Of a stretch of DNA of 16,598 bases, positions 13,788 to 16,598 are shown piece by piece (the first letter of the stretch is position 1; each line of letters begins with the position of its first letter). Location of the stretch: assembly GCA_002429615.1 (NCBI GenBank), contig DJAN01000003.1:1-16598 (forward strand), written 5' to 3'. Made by a program: the position numbers and the translations under genes. The DNA is from Lysobacteraceae bacterium UBA6001. GTDB taxonomy: Bacteria > Pseudomonadota > Gammaproteobacteria > Xanthomonadales > Xanthomonadaceae. The notes beneath the pieces were generated by a model. It was not told the origin of the DNA. It searched no databases and worked only from the letters and a program-made list of their open reading frames with translations.

Positions 13788-14255
13788 ATGTCCCGTAAAG
13801 GTTCTACTCCGCAGCGCACCGTCCTGCCTGATCCCAAGCATGGCAGCGAAACCATTGCCCGCTTCATCAACATGGTGATGCAGTCTGGCAAGAAGTCGGT
13901 TGCAGAGAAAATCGTGTATGGCGCTATGGACGTCATCGGCGAAAAGAATCCGAACGCCGTGGATCTGGTGCAGAAGGCACTGGATAACGTGGCACCGACC
14001 GTAGAGGTCAAGTCGCGTCGCGTCGGCGGCGCTACTTACCAGGTTCCGGTCGAAGTTCGCGCCTCTCGCCGTATGGCCCTTGCCATGCGTTGGCTGATCG
14101 ATTCCGCCCGCAAGCGCGGTGAGAATTCGATGCCGCGCAAGCTGGCTGCCGAACTCCTGGACGCCTCGGAAAACCGCGGCGGTGCCATCAAGAAGCGTGA
14201 AGAAACCCACCGTATGGCGGAAGCGAACAAGGCCTTCGCGCATTACCGCTGGTGA
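13788..14255 (+). CDS. rpsG: 30S ribosomal protein S7
   Basis: S7 nucleates assembly of the 30S head by binding the 3' domain of 16S rRNA and borders the E site; in E. coli it also represses its own operon. The product is 155 aa, the standard bacterial length. Typical features are the N-terminal [20 protein letters not shown], the central [18 protein letters not shown] with [11 protein letters not shown] characteristic of the beta hairpin, and [18 protein letters not shown]. The stop codon of rpsL overlaps its Shine-Dalgarno (TAAGGA, 13772-13777). Only 13 nt separate the two genes, against roughly 96 nt in E. coli, where the S7 feedback site is located, so the repression mechanism may differ here. 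Confidence 0.98.
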   Translation: MSRKGSTPQRTVLPDPKHGSETIARFINMVMQSGKKSVAEKIVYGAMDVIGEKNPNAVDLVQKALDNVAPTVEVKSRRVGGATYQVPVEVRASRRMALAMRWLIDSARKRGENSMPRKLAAELLDASENRGGAIKKREETHRMAEANKAFAHYRW

Positions 14256-14259
14256 GGTT

Positions 14260-14363
14260 GAGGGCCTTGGGAACAAGGCCCTTCAGCACCATATAGGGTG
14301 CTGAACATCGTGGCGCGCAGCGCGCCACAACAAACCCGAAGGCCGCCGAAAGGCGGCGTTCGG
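14260..14363 (+). promoter_or_regulatory. Array of four hairpins in the rpsG-fusA gap
   Basis: In order: AGGGCCTTG/CAAGGCCCT (14261-14269/14274-14282, GGAA loop); TTCAGCACC/GGTGCTGAA (14282-14290/14297-14305, 6-nt loop); GTGGCGCG/CGCGCCAC (14310-14317/14321-14328, CAG loop); and CCGAA-G-GCCGCC/GGCGGC-G-TTCGG (14336-14347/14352-14363, GAAA loop with a G-G mismatch). All but the last are perfect stems. None has a U-run after it. The last ends 21 nt before the fusA Shine-Dalgarno. The intergenic region is otherwise free of features. Candidate roles are S7 feedback, mRNA processing or stabilisation; none can be chosen from sequence. Confidence 0.55.
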
Positions 14364-14395
14364 CCATCCGAAATCCGAGAAATTGAGAGGCTCCC

Positions 14396-16519
14396 GTGGC
14401 CCGTACCACTCCCATCGAGCGTTACCGCAACTTCGGCATCATGGCCCACATCGATGCCGGCAAGACCACCACGTCCGAGCGCATCCTGTTCTACACCGGC
14501 GTCAGCCACAAGATCGGTGAAGTGCACGACGGCGCCGCCACCATGGACTGGATGGAGCAGGAGCAGGAGCGTGGCATCACGATCCAGTCCGCTGCCACCA
14601 CCGCGTTCTGGAAGGGCATGGACAAGTCGATGGAGGAGCACCGCTTCAACATCATCGACACCCCCGGGCACGTCGACTTCACCATCGAAGTCGAGCGTTC
14701 GCTGCGCGTGCTCGACGGCGCGGTGTTCGTGCTGTGCGCCGTCGGTGGCGTCCAGCCGCAGTCGGAGACCGTGTGGCGCCAGGCCAACCGTTACCACGTG
14801 CCGCGCATCGCGTTCGTCAACAAGATGGACCGCACCGGTGCCAACTTCGACAAGGTCGTCGGCCAGCTGAAGTCGCGCCTGGGCGCGGTGCCGGTGCCGA
14901 TGCAGGTGCCGATCGGCGCTGAAGACGGTTTCGAGGGCGTGGTCGACCTGCTGAAGATGAAGGCCATCCATTGGGATGCCGCCTCGCAGGGCACCGTGTT
15001 CGAGTATCGCGATATCCCGGCCGACCTGGTCGAGAAGGCGAACGAAGCGCGTGCGTTCATGGTCGAAGCGGCCGCGGAAGCCAACGAAGAGCTGATGGAA
15101 AAGTACCTGGGCGGCGAAGAGCTGACCGAGGCCGAGATCATCGAAGCCCTGCGTATCCGTACGCTGGCCACCGAGATCGTTCCGATGTTCTGTGGCTCGG
15201 CGTTCAAGAACAAGGGCGTCCAGGCGATGCTCGACGGCGTCGTGCGCCTGCTGCCGTCGCCGGTCGACGTGCCGCCGGTGACCGGTACCGACGTCGATGA
15301 CGAAACCAAGCAGCTGACCCGTCAGTCGGACGACAAGGCGCCGTTCTCGTCGCTCGCGTTCAAGATCATCACCGACCCGTTCGTGGGCGCGCTGACGTTC
15401 TTCCGCGTGTATTCGGGCGTGCTCAATGCCGGTGACCAGGTGCTGAACTCGGTCAAGGGCAAGAAGGAGCGTATTGGCCGTCTGCTGCAGATGCATTCGA
15501 ACGACCGCACCGAGATCAAGGAAGTGCGCGCGGGCGACATCGCCGCTGCCGTGGGCCTGAAGGACGTCACCACCGGTGACACCATGTGCTCGCTGGACCA
15601 CCCGATCATCCTGGAGCGCATGGTGTTCCCGGAGCCGGTGATCTCGATGGCCGTGGAGCCGAAGACCAAGTCGGACCAGGAAAAGATGGGCATGGCCCTG
15701 GGCCGTCTGGCGCAGGAAGATCCCTCGTTCCGCGTCAAGACCGACGAAGAATCCGGCCAGACCATCATCTCGGGCATGGGCGAGCTGCACCTGGACATCA
15801 TCGTTGACCGCATGAAGCGCGAGTTCAACGTCGAGGCCAACGTCGGCAAGCCGCAGGTCGCGTACCGCGAAACGATCCAGGCTTCGGACGTCAAGTCGGA
15901 CTACAAGCACGCCAAGCAGTCGGGCGGTAAGGGTCAGTACGGTCACGTCGTGATCGAGCTGTCGCCGGCGTCGGACGAAGACAAGGCGAACAAGGATTAC
16001 AAGGACGACTTCCTGTTCGTCAACGACATCACCGGTGGTGTGATTCCGAAGGAATTCATCCCGTCCGTCGAAAAGGGCCTGCGCGAAACCATCACCAGCG
16101 GTCCGCTGGCTGGCTTCCCGGTCGTGGGCGTCAAGGTCAAGCTGGTGTTCGGCTCGTACCATGACGTCGACTCGTCGGAAATGGCGTTCAAGCTGGCCGC
16201 CTCGATGGCGTTCAAGCAGGGCTTCGCGAAGGCCAAGCCGGTGCTGCTGGAGCCGATCATGAAGGTCGAGATCGTGACCCCGGAGGATTACCTGGGTGAC
16301 GTGATGGGCGACGTGAGCCGTCGTCGCGGCGTGCTGCAGGGTTCCGACGAAACGCCGTCGGGCAAGATCATCAACGCGATGATCCCGCTGGGCGAGATGT
16401 TCGGCTACGCGACCTCGCTGCGTTCGCAGACCCAGGGTCGCGCGACCTTCACGATGGAGTTCGATCACTACGAGCCGGCTCCGTCGAACATCGCCGACAC
16501 CGTGATCAAGAAGGGCTGA
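14396..16519 (+). CDS. fusA: Elongation factor G
   Basis: EF-G is the GTPase that drives tRNA-mRNA translocation and, with RRF, ribosome recycling. The product is 707 aa (E. coli 704). The G domain shows AHIDAGKTT (17-25, P loop), RGITI (59-63, switch I), DTPGH (88-92, switch II) and NKMD (142-145, guanine specificity). Domains II to V follow, with GKGQYGHV in domain IV and the C-terminal [21 protein letters not shown] typical of domain V of bacterial EF-G. The start is GTG at 14396, preceded by GAGAGG (14385-14390) at 5 nt, and gives the family N terminus [20 protein letters not shown]. It lies between rpsG and tuf as in the standard str operon. The length and motifs indicate the housekeeping fusA rather than a paralogue. 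Confidence 0.98.
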   Translation: MARTTPIERYRNFGIMAHIDAGKTTTSERILFYTGVSHKIGEVHDGAATMDWMEQEQERGITIQSAATTAFWKGMDKSMEEHRFNIIDTPGHVDFTIEVERSLRVLDGAVFVLCAVGGVQPQSETVWRQANRYHVPRIAFVNKMDRTGANFDKVVGQLKSRLGAVPVPMQVPIGAEDGFEGVVDLLKMKAIHWDAASQGTVFEYRDIPADLVEKANEARAFMVEAAAEANEELMEKYLGGEELTEAEIIEALRIRTLATEIVPMFCGSAFKNKGVQAMLDGVVRLLPSPVDVPPVTGTDVDDETKQLTRQSDDKAPFSSLAFKIITDPFVGALTFFRVYSGVLNAGDQVLNSVKGKKERIGRLLQMHSNDRTEIKEVRAGDIAAAVGLKDVTTGDTMCSLDHPIILERMVFPEPVISMAVEPKTKSDQEKMGMALGRLAQEDPSFRVKTDEESGQTIISGMGELHLDIIVDRMKREFNVEANVGKPQVAYRETIQASDVKSDYKHAKQSGGKGQYGHVVIELSPASDEDKANKDYKDDFLFVNDITGGVIPKEFIPSVEKGLRETITSGPLAGFPVVGVKVKLVFGSYHDVDSSEMAFKLAASMAFKQGFAKAKPVLLEPIMKVEIVTPEDYLGDVMGDVSRRRGVLQGSDETPSGKIINAMIPLGEMFGYATSLRSQTQGRATFTMEFDHYEPAPSNIADTVIKKG

Positions 16520-16536
16520 GCGTAAGCTCAGTCCTT
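16511..16536 (+). other. 11-bp hairpin spanning the fusA stop codon
   Basis: AAGGGCTGAGC (16511-16521) pairs with GCTCAGTCCTT (16526-16536, one G-T wobble) around GTAA, a GNRA tetraloop. The fusA TGA (16517-16519) lies within the 5' arm. A pyrimidine-rich stretch (CCCCCTCTTCTTTC) follows but without a run of T, so termination would be weak at most. Terminating ribosomes would mask the 5' arm, linking its formation to fusA translation (inference). Confidence 0.45.
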
Positions 16537-16571
16537 CCCCCTCTTCTTTCTGATATTCAAGGTATACAACA

Positions 16572-16598
16572 ATGGCAAAGGGTAAGTTCGAGCGCACC
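16572..16598 (+). CDS. tuf: Elongation factor Tu, 5' end (second tuf copy)
   Basis: Nine codons encode MAKGKFERT, the usual start of EF-Tu in gammaproteobacteria, after which the window ends. AAGGT at 16559-16563 gives 8-nt spacing to the ATG. Its position directly after fusA is that of tufA in the str operon. It is the second tuf of the window. The first, cut at the left edge, lacks its 5' part here, so the two visible fragments do not overlap and their identity cannot be compared. Confidence 0.93.

Noticed and set aside
14243..16597. Open frame of 784 codons on the minus strand antisense to fusA
   Set aside because: Compositional shadow of fusA; no domain recognised and it reads through the rpsG-fusA hairpins.

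Overview
The window is a chromosomal core-gene cluster from a high-GC gammaproteobacterium, most likely of the family Xanthomonadaceae (Lysobacteraceae; Lysobacter, Luteimonas, Stenotrophomonas or a relative). The assignment rests on the RpoB protein, whose N terminus ([19 protein letters not shown]) and whose extra segment of about 22 residues near position 420-440, absent from E. coli, match what I remember of xanthomonad RpoB. It also rests on the gene order and the strong G/C third-position bias. Genus cannot be fixed from this sequence alone.

Layout, all genes on the + strand: 3' end of a first tuf (1-538); tRNA-Trp(CCA) (632-707); secE and nusG (755-1733); the L11 operon rplK-rplA (1935-3066); the L10 operon rplJ-rplL (3494-4449); rpoB-rpoC (4711-13180); and the str operon rpsL-rpsG-fusA (13400-16519), followed by the first nine codons of a second tuf (16572-16598). 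The two tuf copies are direct repeats that bracket the whole region.

Together the genes make core gene-expression machinery: ribosomal stalk and L1-stalk proteins (L11, L1, L10, L7/L12), the translation GTPases that use the stalk (EF-G, EF-Tu), two 30S proteins (S12, S7), the RNA polymerase beta and beta' subunits, the elongation factor NusG, and the essential translocon subunit SecE. No mobile element, CRISPR array, defence system or foreign gene is visible. Every protein is intact, apart from the two tuf genes cut by the window ends.

The interest lies between the genes. Nearly every gap above 50 nt holds one or more strong hairpins. There are two good sigma70-type promoters (before rplK and rpsL), both with a CTATACT -10 region and a GC-rich discriminator, which suggests stringent control. 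There is a likely L1 autoregulatory site before rplK, a 427-nt structured leader before rplJ, and a terminator/antiterminator-like switch between rplL and rpoB followed by a long imperfect inverted repeat (RNase III substrate or dispersed palindrome). A tandem terminator follows rpoC, and a four-hairpin array lies between rpsG and fusA. The rpsL-rpsG gap, where E. coli has its S7 feedback site, is only 13 nt.

I do not see a previously undescribed protein system. The best candidates for new biology are these RNA structures. All pairings were found by eye, without folding software or database searches.
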